A stretch of DNA of 64,000 bases from Thiosocius sp963759055 (GTDB taxonomy: Bacteria > Pseudomonadota > Gammaproteobacteria > Chromatiales > Chromatiaceae). Below, in pieces: positions 48,681 through 58,829 of this stretch. Below the pieces are notes generated by a model. That model was given only the letters and a program-made list of their open reading frames with translations, was not told where the DNA came from and ran no database searches. Made by a program: the position numbers and the translations under genes. The DNA lies in assembly GCA_963759055.1 (NCBI GenBank), contig CAVWYD010000004.1, forward strand, positions 1-64,000, written 5' to 3'. Positions within the stretch are counted from its first letter, which is position 1. Every line of letters begins with the position of its first letter.

Positions 48681-49277
48681 TGGCCCCCTGGGACCTGGAA
48701 ACTGCACTCGGCGGGGCAGGCGCCTCGGTCATCTATCTGCTGATCGGCTTCGCTTTCGGATTTATCCTGGAGTCCGCGGGCTTTGGAGACTCACGCCGGC
48801 TGGCGGCGCAGTTCTATTGGCGCAACCTGACCGTCATCAAGGTCATGTTGACAGCCATCATGGTGGCCATGATTTTGATCTTTTGGTCGACCGCACTGGG
48901 TTGGCTCGACTATGACGCCGTCTGGGTAAACCCGACCTACCTCTGGCCTGGCATTGCCGGTGGTCTGATCATGGGGGGTGGGTTCGTATTGGGTGGCTTT
49001 TGTCCCGGCACCTCTCTGGTAGGTGCGGCGACGCTGAAGCTGGACGCCATCTGGTTCATCGTAGGGGCCGCGGTCGGCATTGTCGGCTTCGGCGAAACCG
49101 TCTCTCTGTACAACGATTTTTGGAACTCCAGCCATCTGGGACGGTCTTAGCTTGCCGGATTGGCTGGACCTGCCCGCTGGTGTGGTCATTCTCGCTCTGG
49201 TCAGCATTGGAATCCTGATACTTTGGATCGGAGAAATCGTGCGCCGGCGAATCCATGGTGATCTCGATGAAGGCTAG
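48680..49277 (+). CDS. YeeE/YedE-family transporter, second half (one-base insertion)
   Basis: The first 156 residues contain the family motif GGFCPGTSLVGAATLKLDA with conserved Cys. At 49146 one extra T makes a premature stop; removing it lets the frame continue through LSLPDWLDLPAGVVILALV, which supplies the expected last membrane helix and ends at 49277. The total length, 598 bases, is one more than a multiple of three, consistent with one insertion. It overlaps the following gene by 23 bases. Confidence 0.8.
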
Positions 49278-49902
49278 TGGTCTGGGAGCCGGGCTCCTGC
49301 TGCTGGCCGCGTCTGGCCTGGTTTGGCATGGACAACCGGGGCCCGAGGAAAAATGGGGGTTCCTGGCTGCGGAACTTGGGCCTCGCCTTACTCACCGAGA
49401 GGTGCAGATAGAGCCTGCAGAACTGTTGAGCCTGATGCACGATGACTATATCAATCTCATCCTGGTCGATGTGCGTGACGAGCGCGACTGGAACCTGTTC
49501 CATTTATGGGGTGCCGAACGGCTGAAACCCGGACAACTGCTGAACAGCGCCAAACGCTTCAGGGATCTGCCGGAGAATAGCGTGATCGTCCTGGTCAGCA
49601 ATGACGAGCTTGCCGCCACCGAGGTGTGGAAGCAGCTGATGGCTGCCGCATCCAGACCGAACGCCTATGTCTTGGCAGGTGGGATTAATCGCTGGCTGAA
49701 TGAGTTTACGGCAGACGGTCGAGGCAGACCGAGAACCAGCGAATCCGAAAGCCCGGACGAAAAGCTGCGTCATTCTTTCGAGTGGGCGCTTGGTTCCAGA
49801 CACCCGGCATCCCTGCCGGACCCGCATTATGTCGGGACGCACCAATTCACAAAAAAAGTGAAGTTGTTAAAGCGGGTCGTAAGAAAAGGTGGCTGCGGCT
49901 GA
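49255..49902 (+). CDS. membrane-anchored rhodanese-like protein without catalytic cysteine
   Basis: 215 residues. A hydrophobic N-terminus (LGAGLLLLAASGLVWHG) exports the domain to the periplasm or anchors it. The rhodanese fold is evident from LILVDVRDERDWNLFHLWGAERL and AYVLAGGINRWLNEF. At the active-site loop, VIVLVSNDELAATE, Ser/Asn replace the catalytic Cys, so sulfur transfer by the usual mechanism is excluded. It ends in a basic tail with KGGCG. Operon position suggests a binding or scaffold role in sulfur handling. Confidence 0.82.
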   Translation: MVISMKASGLGAGLLLLAASGLVWHGQPGPEEKWGFLAAELGPRLTHREVQIEPAELLSLMHDDYINLILVDVRDERDWNLFHLWGAERLKPGQLLNSAKRFRDLPENSVIVLVSNDELAATEVWKQLMAAASRPNAYVLAGGINRWLNEFTADGRGRPRTSESESPDEKLRHSFEWALGSRHPASLPDPHYVGTHQFTKKVKLLKRVVRKGGCG

Positions 49903-50105
49903 CTTTTGCCTGCATGCTTCGGTGCGGTCTCGGTCCGCCATACAGGCGAGAATATCCGTGTCGCTCTTGATGTCGGTCAATCCAGGGGAGGCTCGCTTCT
50001 TTGCTTTGCCGGTTTCCGGTGTTGAAGTGTAGTTGAGGGCTGATGGCCAGGTCGCCAGGATGGTGTCTGAACCAGGTTCCTCCGCCAGATAATTTGGAGC
50101 GCGAT

Positions 50106-50498
50106 ATGTGTTACCTCAAGTCACTGCTTTTTGGTCTGATAGTGCTTCCTTTCCTGGCGAATGCGGCGGAGACGATCCCTGATGACAAGGCGGTGCTGCA
50201 GTTTCAGACCAAGGTAGGTCTCGTTACCTTCAATCATTTCCTGCATGCAACCCTGCGTACCAACGAGTGCGAGAGTTGCCATCATACCCATGAGCCGGGC
50301 GCCCCCTTCCAGCCTTGCTCCGACTGCCACAAGAAGAAAAAGACGCCGGTCGTGGGGTTTTCGGTCCTGGCACCCAAGAGTTCCAAGGCATACCATCTGA
50401 AGTGCAAAGGCTGTCACGAATACACGGTCAAGGAGTTGGAGAAGCCCGCAGGACCGACCAAGTGCAAGCTATGCCACGTCAAAGCGACAGACGGGTAA
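50106..50498 (+). CDS. tetraheme cytochrome c3/c7-type
   Basis: 130 residues with a signal peptide (LLFGLIVLPFLANA). Four CXXCH motifs: CESCH, CSDCH, CKGCH, CKLCH; extra histidines in FNHFLH and HHTH can supply distal ligands. The length and motif spacing match class III cytochromes. The ATG at 50106 has a GGAG-like site upstream. It would carry electrons through the periplasm, here between the large cytochrome and the decaheme protein encoded nearby. It is convergent with the porin gene, whose stop is only 20 bases away. Confidence 0.88.
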   Translation: MCYLKSLLFGLIVLPFLANAAETIPDDKAVLQFQTKVGLVTFNHFLHATLRTNECESCHHTHEPGAPFQPCSDCHKKKKTPVVGFSVLAPKSSKAYHLKCKGCHEYTVKELEKPAGPTKCKLCHVKATDG

Positions 50499-50517
50499 CT
50501 TTTGTCGTGTCCGGCAC

Positions 50518-53500
50518 TCAGAACCTTGTTACCAGGGAAACCCCAATCACGTGCTGATCATAGCTGGGGTCACCCTCTCCCAACACCAGTACCTCGGGAA
50601 TGGTGGCTGGACTGACGCCGTCGAGTGACCAGTCGTCCTCGTCGTATTTTTCGTAGCGGTAACTGAGTTTGAGGGTGGTGTTCTTCTCCAGCTTGTAGTC
50701 CGCGTACAGCCTCAGGCTGTGCATCTTGGTCTCGAGGTCGGGGAACGGGCTGACCGGGGGCAGGGGATTGTAGCTCTTCATATCGGCCTCGCCCTTGCTC
50801 CGGCTGAAGGTGTACTCACTGCCGATCTCCAGTCGCTCGCTCTGTTTCCAGCGCAGGCCCAGGCCGACGCTGTCGACCGTGTCCTCGTTGTCGACGAACC
50901 AGTCTGGACTGTTCGGCTCCTGGCTGCCGGCCTGTTCCGATTCGTAGCGATCCCAGCCGACGTAGGCGTGGCCGGAAAGTTCTTCGCTCCACTGGTAGGC
51001 CGCGTCCAGCGCGATCGAGGCCAACTTGGCCTCGGTCAGGCCAACCTCGGTATCGTCATAGTCGTCGTCGCTGTACTGCAGGTTGGCGTTGAGCGACAAG
51101 CGATCGTTCGGTTGATAGGCGATATCCAGGCCACCCGTGACCCGGTCCCGGTCCGCGATGTTGTACTTGCGAAGTAGCGTGTTCTCGCCCGGGTTGGTGT
51201 GGTACGAGGTGCCGTCGCGCGACGACGCACCGCCACTGATCGACAGCTGGACATTGTCCAGCGGGGTCAGGCGCAGCTTGAGTCTGACCCTTGTCCTCGG
51301 TCGTCTCCTTGACCTCGGACGGCGAGCGTTCGAAGGTCTCGCGGCTGAGATCGCCGCTCAGGCGTGCCGTACGGTTGATCCGGTAACCCGCATCCAGTTT
51401 CAAGGTACGCTTGTCGTAACTGTAGGGCTGGTTGGTGTCGGTGGGCTGGGGGAGCCCGCCACGTTGGGTGTCATTGACGTAATAGGTGTATTCATTCTTG
51501 TCGGTCTCGTTGTCACGCCGCTGCATCCGGTAAGAGGCCTTCAGGTTGAGGCCCGGCATCGGGCGCGAGGTCAGGCTGAGCAGGGCGTTGTACAGATAGA
51601 CCTCGCCATCGAGCGAGTCCTCTGGCTGGGGGTTTGGGGTCAACGCGGGATTGACCGTGTCGGGCAGGAAGGATTCGTCCTGCAGCATCAGGCCGACTGA
51701 GGCGAATCCGCTCAACCGGGTGGTGTCGCTGAGCACCTGGGCGCCGGACAGTGTCACCTGGTGGAACTGGTTCTCCGGTGCTTGGGCCGTGCTGCCGACC
51801 GGGCCACGCGACCCGGTGGCATTGAACGGACTCTCCCAGCTCAGTTCCTCGAAATTGTTGCTGAAAAACGAGCCCTTGTAGGCCAGTTCGAACTGGCCCT
51901 TGTCGGTCAAATAGCCGAGCGAGGCATTGAGACTGTTGGTCGTGTAGTCGATCGGGGTCGGCAGCAGGGCTGAGCGGGAGTTGCCGGGAGATTCGCCGAT
52001 GACACCCGCCGTCTGGGTGGTACCCTCCTTGGTCTCGGTGTCGTAGCCGAGTGCGAGGGTCCACTTCTTGTCCGCGGAGTACAGCAGGGTGCCGACGCCC
52101 AGGTCCTTGCGCTTGGTGCCTATGTCGACCTCGTTCAGGCTGTTGGCCAGTTCGCTCATCCCGTCCGTGGTGGGAGCGTAGACCCAGTTTGCAGGCAGGG
52201 TGAGGTTGCTGCCACCCTCGCCGAGGAACACGGTCTTGCCGGTGAAGTCGTTGAAAGGCGTCTCATCGTATTTGATGAATGCCTCATAGCTGCCCTGGGA
52301 GCCCCAGTCGATACCGAGGGATCGGGAGTCCAGGCCGAGGTCGAGACCTTTTATGGCCGCATAGCCGGCTTTGCCATCCGTGCTGTGCAGGTGCACGTCG
52401 CTGTTCCAGTAGAAACCGTCATCGTTGAGACCCGTATAGCGGCCGAAACGGTTGGAATCGTCGGTCACGTAGAGACCGCCGATCTCCCATTCACCGTCGG
52501 TGCTGAAGTCCGAGATCATGGGCTCGAACAGGGGATAGCCCTGGGTGGCAAAGGTCAGGAAGACCGAATTCTTTTCGTAGTCTTCTGAGCCGAAAAGCAC
52601 GCCCTTGTCGTTCGAGTCATGTGTGACATGGCGCGCGCCGGCCAAGATATAGGCGTTGCGCGCGACATAGTATTTCACCCCTGCCTCGGCCGAGTAGGTA
52701 TCGTCCTCGCGCCCGATCTCGAGATAATCCGCATTGTTGTATCCGAAGCTGAGATGCGGGATCAGTCGCGGTGACACACGGAATTCGATGCGTCCAGACA
52801 GGCTGGTGTTGATGTAGCCGGGGCTGCCTGCGAGGGTGGTCTCGTTCAGTGAGCGCTGCAGCCTGGCGGTTATCTTGGTGGATTTGTCCGGCAGGAAAGT
52901 CAGGCGGCCACCAAAATCCACTTTGCTGACGCTGTCGAAGCGGCTGTCGTCGTAGTCCTGCTCGATGATGCCGACATAAGCCTCGGTTTTGTTGCCGCCA
53001 CCAAAATCGTTTTCCAGACCGATCGCCGCGCGATAGCCGTCCGAGTCGCGCTCGAAGCCGTTCAGATCCGCCCCCATGGTCATAGTCGCGCTTGTCGTAC
53101 AGGGCCTGTACGAACACCGCATTCTGCGCGTCGAGCTGGTGGGTGGCGCGGATACCGAGCCCGAACAGTTCGCGGTCGCGATCGTCGTTGATCAGGGTAC
53201 CGAAGACGGAGGGCACATTGTCGAAATCGAGTGACTCGTAGGTGCCGCCGATGCGGTAGGTGGTGTCGCCGTGAGTCGTCTTTATCCCGGCATGTGCACT
53301 CTGTGACCGGTAGGTGGTGGGTTCCAGGCCGCCGACGGTGGCGTCCTGCGAATCGCGACCCTCGTGGTTGAAACTGATGCCCACACCGCCGAACAGGTTG
53401 GCCGTCTCGTTGAGGTCGTAGCGACCGTCGGCGCTGGCCCAGTAGTCGAGGTAGTTCTCGCCGTCATAGTCCCAGTAACGCCCGAAATCGGCCCCGGCCC

Positions 53501-53810
53501 GGAAGCGCAGGCTATGCTCCGTCCAGGTGGAGTCGATCTTGATGTTGGGTGAGGTCCGGGTGATCCAGTCTGACAGGGTGTCCTTGTCGGTGGCAAACAC
53601 GTTGCTGTCGTAGATCTCAGTGATCGACAGGGACGGCCTGATGCGAAAGCCGTTGACATGGTAACCGGGCTTCTTGCCGGCGGGGGCCGCTGCCGCGTCG
53701 GCATCCGGCTTATCGCTTCCCTGTTCCGCGTCCTGCGCGGAGCCGATCGGCGAAGCGATGACAATGGCGACAAACAGGCCGATGCCGAAACGCAGTTGTT
53801 GAATCTCCAA
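50518..53810 (-). CDS. double-barrel outer-membrane protein: BBP2 barrel fused to MtrB/PioB barrel (two frameshifts)
   Basis: About 1096 residues after correcting one extra G in a G5 run at 53071-53075 and one in a GGG at 51288-51290; the span minus two bases is divisible by three. A TTG start at 53810 follows GGAGGGG. Signal peptide, then a BBP2-type barrel (RPSLSITEIYDSNVFATD; YYVARNAYILAGARHVTHDS), then, within the same uninterrupted frame, an MtrB/PioB barrel (GLYVTDDSNRFGRYTGLNDD; LGLDSRSLGIDWGSQGSYEA), ending VSLVTRF with the terminal Phe of outer-membrane proteins. MtrB sheathes a decaheme cytochrome; that partner is encoded divergently at 54104. Confidence 0.85.
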
Positions 53811-54103
53811 ATCTATCCCCTCCGTGAACCCGAGTGCGCCGACCGGTCCAGGTCTGCGGTCCGAGTTTATTGTGACAGCCCAATTTACCAACCGATCTTA
53901 AGCAATTGCGTCCGGAATCTCTCGTAAATGGTTAATTCTGATTTGTTCTCTGTCAAGAAATCGGGTGTAATCGGCCGCGGGCGTGGCGTGTCGGTTGCGG
54001 CTGGCGGGATGAATTGATTCAAATGCCCGCCGTGGCGCGTCCGGGATGCCGGCAGTGGGATGTATGGATCACCGCCCCGCGTGGTGCGAATAAGGAGCAG
54101 TCT
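53811..54103. other. divergent promoter region between porin and decaheme genes
   Basis: Non-coding, with an A/T-rich centre (53890-53960). Divergent transcription of the porin and cytochrome suggests shared control. No operator was recognised. Confidence 0.4.
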
Positions 54104-55090
54104 GTGTTGAAGAGTTATGCCATCGGCCTGAGCCTCTTGTTGTCCTTCACCTGTGGTCTGGGCATGGCAGCCGATAGCGGCGCCGGGCAGCTGTCCGACG
54201 ACAAGTACATGCGGTTCGATGTCTGCCTGGGATGCCATGAGGCCCAGTACGAGGCGATCAGGTCCACGGCGCACTGGATGAGTGGTGACGATCGCACACC
54301 GGTGAGCGCGCACCAGTGCGCGAGCTGTCACGGCAATCTCGATGAACACGTAGAGGCCGAGGGCGAGATCGCCGGTAGTGGGATGAAGGCCTATGGCAGG
54401 GCGAGCCTGATGACCCCTGAGGAACAGACCGCTGTCTGCGCCGGGTGCCATAAGGAGGCCAGCCTGATGCACTGGCAGGGCAGCGGACACGACAATGCCG
54501 ATGTCGGCTGCGTCGGTTGTCACAGCGTGCACCAGCCCGACCGGGTACGTGCGCGCGAGACCGAGGCCGAGGTGTGTTTCAGTTGCCACGCGGATCTGCG
54601 TGCCCAGATCCACAAGCCGTACGGCCATCCTCTGCGCGAGGACAAAATGGGCTGCAGCGATTGTCACGGTGCGCATGGCGGCGTCGGCGAATCCGGCCTG
54701 AAGGGCTTCTCGGTCAACGAGGTGTGCTACGAGTGCCACGCCGAGAAGCGCGGGCCCTTCCTCTGGGAGCATGCCCCGGCGAGCGAGAACTGCGTCCTGT
54801 GCCACAGTGCGCACGGCTCGGTACACAGAGGCATGTTGACCCGTCGTCAGCCGCAGCTCTGCCAGTCGTGTCACGAGCCGACCCACCCGCGGCTTAATCC
54901 GGGTGGGCCGTACGGGGGCCACTCACGCCTGGCCCTGAGCTACCGCGCCCCGGGTGCGTTCGACCAGGGCCCCGACCCTGACCCGACAAGGCCCGGGATA
55001 TCCCGACTGGTGATGGGTGAGGCCTGCAGCAACTGTCATAACCAGGTGCACGGCACCAATCACCCGGCCGGTGCCAATCTGATGCGCTGA
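54104..55090 (+). CDS. decaheme c-type cytochrome of the DmsE/MtrA family
   Basis: 328 residues. GTG at 54104 (or TTG at 54107) lies behind AAGGAG; the signal peptide is IGLSLLLSFTCGLGMA. Ten CXXCH motifs are present: CLGCH, CASCH, CAGCH, CVGCH, CFSCH, CSDCH, CYECH, CVLCH, CQSCH and CSNCH. Length, heme number and motif spacing match MtrA, PioA and DmsE, which sit inside an MtrB-type porin and move electrons across the outer membrane. The candidate porin is divergent at 53810. No outer-surface OmcA/MtrC-like cytochrome lies in the window. Confidence 0.92.
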   Translation: MLKSYAIGLSLLLSFTCGLGMAADSGAGQLSDDKYMRFDVCLGCHEAQYEAIRSTAHWMSGDDRTPVSAHQCASCHGNLDEHVEAEGEIAGSGMKAYGRASLMTPEEQTAVCAGCHKEASLMHWQGSGHDNADVGCVGCHSVHQPDRVRARETEAEVCFSCHADLRAQIHKPYGHPLREDKMGCSDCHGAHGGVGESGLKGFSVNEVCYECHAEKRGPFLWEHAPASENCVLCHSAHGSVHRGMLTRRQPQLCQSCHEPTHPRLNPGGPYGGHSRLALSYRAPGAFDQGPDPDPTRPGISRLVMGEACSNCHNQVHGTNHPAGANLMR

Positions 55091-55100
55091 TGCGCGGGTG

Positions 55101-55133
55101 AAAAAAAGGGCAGGCACCCTACGATGCCTGCCC
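55101..55133 (-). terminator. rho-independent terminator for the minus-strand gene at 55171
   Basis: Nine-bp perfect stem (55108-55116 with 55125-55133) followed, on the minus strand, by seven T residues (the A run at 55101-55107). It ends transcription of the small exported protein gene and lies close behind the decaheme stop. Confidence 0.85.
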
Positions 55134-55170
55134 CACCCCGCATTGAATTTTCCTTTAAACGGTCCTTGGC

Positions 55171-55467
55171 TTAGCTGCGCCCTCCGCGCGTGCCGCCCTG
55201 GCCGCCTGAACCGCGTGCGTCGGCTGAACCGCCGCTGCTCGTGTCATCCACCTGGAAGCGGTTGACCGAGTCGGCGCCGGCGCCCATCTGTACGAATTCG
55301 ATGAAATCGTCGTTTTCCTCGTCACGGGTATCAATGCGCTCGTTGTGAACGTCATTGGGCATGTTGGCCCAGCCTTCGCCCCAGACGCTGTTGTGATCGG
55401 CCAGCGCTCCGCCAGCGGCCGCCAGGCTGATCGCCGTGACGAGATAAAAAGACTTCGACTTGATCAT
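55171..55467 (-). CDS. small exported acidic/Gly-rich protein
   Basis: 98 residues from the ATG at 55467, which has an AGGAG site. The signal peptide is FYLVTAISLAAAGGALA. The mature part is acidic (RIDTRDEENDDFIEFV) and ends in a glycine-rich segment (GSGGQGGTRGGRS). I do not recognise a family. It is divergent from the next glycine-rich gene and shares with it the GTTTC boxes at 55573-55628. It is the first member of a local group of exported low-complexity proteins. Confidence 0.75.
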   Translation of the reverse strand: MIKSKSFYLVTAISLAAAGGALADHNSVWGEGWANMPNDVHNERIDTRDEENDDFIEFVQMGAGADSVNRFQVDDTSSGGSADARGSGGQGGTRGGRS

Positions 55468-55572
55468 GGGATTGGCTCCTGAATTTAAATTTCTGCCAAT
55501 GCCCCGCGCGGGGCTGTCGGCACGCCGGTGTGAGTGCTGCCACACGTCGCAGTGGAACTCTAGGGTATTGCT

Positions 55573-55628
55573 GTTTCGGCCCGATTTCCCTTCCAGGCCA
55601 GACTGTTTCGAATTGTTTCAATTGTTTC
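55573..55628. promoter_or_regulatory. phased GTTTC boxes in divergent promoter region
   Basis: GTTTC occurs at 55573, 55605, 55615 and 55624. The string TGTTTCGAATTGTTTC at 55604-55619 is identical to the minus strand upstream of the response-regulator gene (59584-59599). Pairs of direct repeats one helical turn apart are the usual binding sites of OmpR/PhoP-type regulators. Confidence 0.7.
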
Positions 55629-55653
55629 GTTTGGCGCAATGAATGAAACACAC

Positions 55654-55678
55654 GGTACCTATTGACGACTTAGGTAAC
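55654..55678. promoter_or_regulatory. imperfect inverted repeat upstream of the 55793 gene
   Basis: GGTACCTA and TAGGTAAC are separated by nine bases. A TTGACG that could be a -35 element lies in the spacer (55663-55668). Its role is unknown. Confidence 0.35.
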
Positions 55679-55792
55679 GAGTAGACTGAAGTCGAGTGAA
55701 GGATGCTCAAAGACCTTCACCGGCGGGGGTGAATGGATCCGGCCTCCGGTTCATAAAAAGGACGCAGGGAGGCAGGCAGCAGGGAGGTGGCT

Positions 55793-56990
55793 ATGAACAC
55801 TCAAACCCGACTATTACGTAAAACGGCGCTGGCCGCCGCGGTGGCTATCGTGGTGAGCGGCGTTGCATCGGTGGGCGATTTTGCCGGCCTGGAAACCGGC
55901 ATGTCGCCTTTTGTTTCGACGGCCTACGCCGGTGACGGCGGGTCTGGCAACGGTCAAAAGGGTGCCATGGGCGAGAGGCCGTGGCGGTCAGGCGGTCAGG
56001 GCGGCAAGGGCGCCGGTGCCGGCGGCCAGGGTCAGCGGGGCGGCAAGTCGGTAGCCGATGTGCTGGCGGAGTGATGACGATGATGATCGATTCGGACCGT
56101 CCCGACTGGGCCGGTGTGGCCGGTGGTGAAGGCCGACCTGGTGGCGGGGGCAAGCACTGACCCGGGTACGACCAAGGGTGATACCTATGGTGACATGATC
56201 CTGCTGGTGCGCGATCCGGTTACCGGTCTGCCGATCCTCGCCGAGGGCGATGACGGTAAACTGTGGACGCAGGCCTGCACCGATATTGACGTGCACAGAG
56301 CTCGCGTCGAGATGGTGGACGACGAGGTCCCGGAAGGGACGACCACCTTCGAGGTCGACCTGGGTCGTGGCTCGCTGGTCCGTGCACCTTCGAGCGTGAT
56401 GGATCGTCGCCTGGAAGAGGCGCTCAGTGTGATCACCAGTGCCGATTCGATCTCGCTGGATGAGGCCGGGCGGATCGTGGTCACCGTCGATGGCGTGGTC
56501 AAGACGATCGACTCGCCGCTCGAGAACCTGGCGCTCTACATCGACCTGATGAAGGGCCTGGCCAGTGATGGTCAACCTCGGATACTGAAGCAGCCCTCGG
56601 TGACCTGGCGACGCTGGATACCGCCGCCTCGCTGTTGGGCGGTATGGCCGACAAGACCGGGCGACATCTCGCTCGACTACCTGATGTACGAGAACCTGAT
56701 CGCTGGCCTCGTTGCATCAGCGGATGAGGCCTATGACTTCAGCGGCTTCACGTACGACAGGGAGTACGACACCACGTATGACTTCTGGTACTCGCCGGAT
56801 GGTCTCGTCGACCCGGTAACGAAGACGCTGGATATCAACGACTACCTGCAGTACGTGAACGGCTCGTTGCCGGCGGATGGGAGTTTGCGGCCTGTTTGCC
56901 GCGGCCGCGGATGACGCCGTCGAGGTGATCGAGCTGATCCACACGCAGATCGTGACCGACGACTTCCTGAGCGGTTTCGATCAGTTCTAG
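55793..56990 (+). pseudogene. exported protein with Gly-rich N-terminus, several frameshifts
   Basis: Starts MNTQTRLLRK with signal peptide (AALAAAVAIVVSGVASV), then GMSPFVSTAYAG and a Gly/Arg/Lys-rich segment. The frame breaks at about 56070; the next conserved part reads TKGDTYGDMILLVRDPVTGLP and TIDSPLENLALYIDLMKGL. A frame excursion between about 56577 and 56665 hides DTEAALGDLATLDTAASLLG. Another shift near 56890 is needed to reach DDAVEVIELIHTQIVTDDF and the stop at 56990. One protein of about 398 residues with at least four indels is inferred. The family is unknown; it resembles its downstream neighbour in the N-terminal GMS-AYA motif. Confidence 0.6.
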
Positions 56991-57096
56991 TGATCGCTGA
57001 CCTGACCAACAGGAAGTGAGCAGCTGAATGAACGGCGCTGAGCCGCCACGGAACCGGTCCCGGGGCCGTGGCGGCAAGGCCCGGGAGGGTAGCAAG

Positions 57097-57491
57097 ATGC
57101 GCGCATTATTCACAAAGGGCCTGCTCGCCGCCTCGGTATCGGCAGCCTTGTTCCTCGGCGGCATCCCTGAGATCGGTTCCTGGGACGACGGCATGAGCGC
57201 CGTCGGCCAGGCGTATGCCGCGGGTGGCAGGGGGCGTGGTGCCGGGTCCGGTGGCGGAGGCCAAGACGGCGGAAGCCATGACGGTGGTAGTCACAGTGAC
57301 TCCAGCCACGACGACAGTCACACCGATCATGATCACGATGACAGCGACCATGATCACGAGACGACGGGGGGCACGACTCATCCTCGGGCAGCAAGGGCAA
57401 AGGCCCGCAATATCGAGGCGGGCGTGTCGGCAGCAGAGGCAAAGGAGGTCCCGACCGCGCAGTGGTCGAGAAGATCTTCGAGCGCAAGTGA
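57097..57491 (+). CDS. small exported Gly- and His/Asp-rich protein (one-base deletion)
   Basis: Start MRALFTKGLLAASVSAALF (GGGAGGG upstream). After the signal comes DDGMSAVGQAYAAGG, matching the neighbour at 55793 (GMSPFVSTAYAGDG). A histidine- and aspartate-rich stretch (HSDSSHDDSHTDHDHDD) may bind metal. At the G6 run 57366-57371 one G seems missing; with it restored the product continues as DSSSGSKGKGPQYRGGRVGS and ends VVEKIFERK at 57491, 131 residues. Without correction the frame runs into the antisense of the kinase gene. Function unknown. Confidence 0.7.
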
Positions 57492-57503
57492 GCGCTCTTC
57501 AGG

Positions 57504-58829
57504 TCAAGGGCTACCGGCGCGGCGTGGCAGATGGATCTGGAATATCGAGCCACCGTCAGGCGGCGACGATAGGTCCACCTCCCAGTCGTTCGCCTGGCAG
57601 AGTTGACGCACGATAGCCAGGCCCAGCCCGCTGCCGCCGGTAGTTTTGTTGCGTGAGTCTTCCAGTCGGTGAAAGGGCTGGAATATCGCCTCCTGCTCTG
57701 CAGGCGGAATGCCGGGGCCACGATCGATTACCCGGATGTCGATGCCGCCACCGAGGCGGGTGCATTCGACGGTCACTGCCTTGCCCCCGCTGTAGCTCAC
57801 GGCATTGTCGATCAGGTTGCCGAGGACGCGTTTCAGCGCATTGGTCCTTATCCGCTGCACACAGGTGTGGGCCGGCTGAAAGGCGATGTCTTTTCCCGCC
57901 TTGCGGAAGTCGTCGACGATACTGCTGAGCAGTGCGTTGATATCGGTGTTGGCTTCATCCTCACCACCGAGACCTTTCGCCAGAAGCAAGGTTTGCGAGA
58001 TCAGTTTTTCCATCTCTGCAATGTCGTGGCGCAGGCCCTCGATAAGTTCCTGATTACCCTCTCCACGGAGCAGTTCCAGCTCCAGTCGCATGCGCGCCAG
58101 TGGTGTACGAAGATCGTGGGAGATCCCGGCAAGCAGTGTGGTGCGGTTCTCCAGCAGTTGGCCAATCCGGCTTTCCATCAGGTTCAGCTTGCGGGCGAGG
58201 TCGGCGATTTCGCGCGGGCCTGTTTCCGGAATGCTGGAACTGAAGTCGCCTTCACCGATGCGATGTGTGGCCTCGGCCATGGCCGCGAGTGGGCGGGTGA
58301 TGCGGCGGACCAGCAGGATGGACATAGCAAAGGCGACAAACAGCCCGATAGTGGCCAGGAATGGCAGGATCAGGAATATATGGCTTTGCAGCCGCTGTTC
58401 CTTGAATCCCAGACGCATGATCCGCCCGCCCATGGGAAAGTCGGCCCATAGCCAGCCCGCATGATCCGGGTGACGATGGATATACACAGGTTGCCGGACG
58501 TGTTTGCTCAAGGCGGTTTGAAGGTAATGCAGATACGAATGTGAATCGGACCTGCTAGGGTGGGCTGCTTCGGTTTGCAGTATCCGCAGCTCGTGGCTGC
58601 GCATCAGTTCCTTTTCATAGTCCGGGCGTGTGTCGGGCGGCAATTCCACCCAGATCTGCGCTACCAGCACCAGGAAGGAGGCAAGATCGTCGGCTGCCTG
58701 TCTTGTATGCGGTTGCACCAGGGTCAACTGCAGCAGGGCGGCCGAGAACAGACCAAACAGCAGGAAGGCCAGCCCGAGCGCCAGTGCGGTGCGGCCGAGC
58801 AGGGTCTCCGGTCGTATGAGTCGATTCAC
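57504..58829 (-). CDS. EnvZ-type sensor histidine kinase
   Basis: 441 residues from a GTG overlapping the regulator stop by four bases. Two membrane segments (LALGLAFLLFGLFSAALLQL; IFLILPFLATIGLFVAFAMS) enclose a periplasmic region of about 120 residues. HAMP, then AGISHDLRTPLARMRLELEL (phospho-His), NLIDNAVSY, DRGPGIP and GGSGLGLAIV complete the kinase. It phosphorylates the OmpR-type protein encoded upstream. It is the terminal gene of this pair and convergent with the Gly/His-rich gene. Confidence 0.92.
   Translation of the reverse strand: MNRLIRPETLLGRTALALGLAFLLFGLFSAALLQLTLVQPHTRQAADDLASFLVLVAQIWVELPPDTRPDYEKELMRSHELRILQTEAAHPSRSDSHSYLHYLQTALSKHVRQPVYIHRHPDHAGWLWADFPMGGRIMRLGFKEQRLQSHIFLILPFLATIGLFVAFAMSILLVRRITRPLAAMAEATHRIGEGDFSSSIPETGPREIADLARKLNLMESRIGQLLENRTTLLAGISHDLRTPLARMRLELELLRGEGNQELIEGLRHDIAEMEKLISQTLLLAKGLGGEDEANTDINALLSSIVDDFRKAGKDIAFQPAHTCVQRIRTNALKRVLGNLIDNAVSYSGGKAVTVECTRLGGGIDIRVIDRGPGIPPAEQEAIFQPFHRLEDSRNKTTGGSGLGLAIVRQLCQANDWEVDLSSPPDGGSIFQIHLPRRAGSP

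Noticed and set aside
57492..57606. Extension of the Gly/His-rich protein to 57606
   Set aside because: That end is reached only in the shifted frame after the G6 run and is antisense to the kinase gene; the restored frame stops at 57491.
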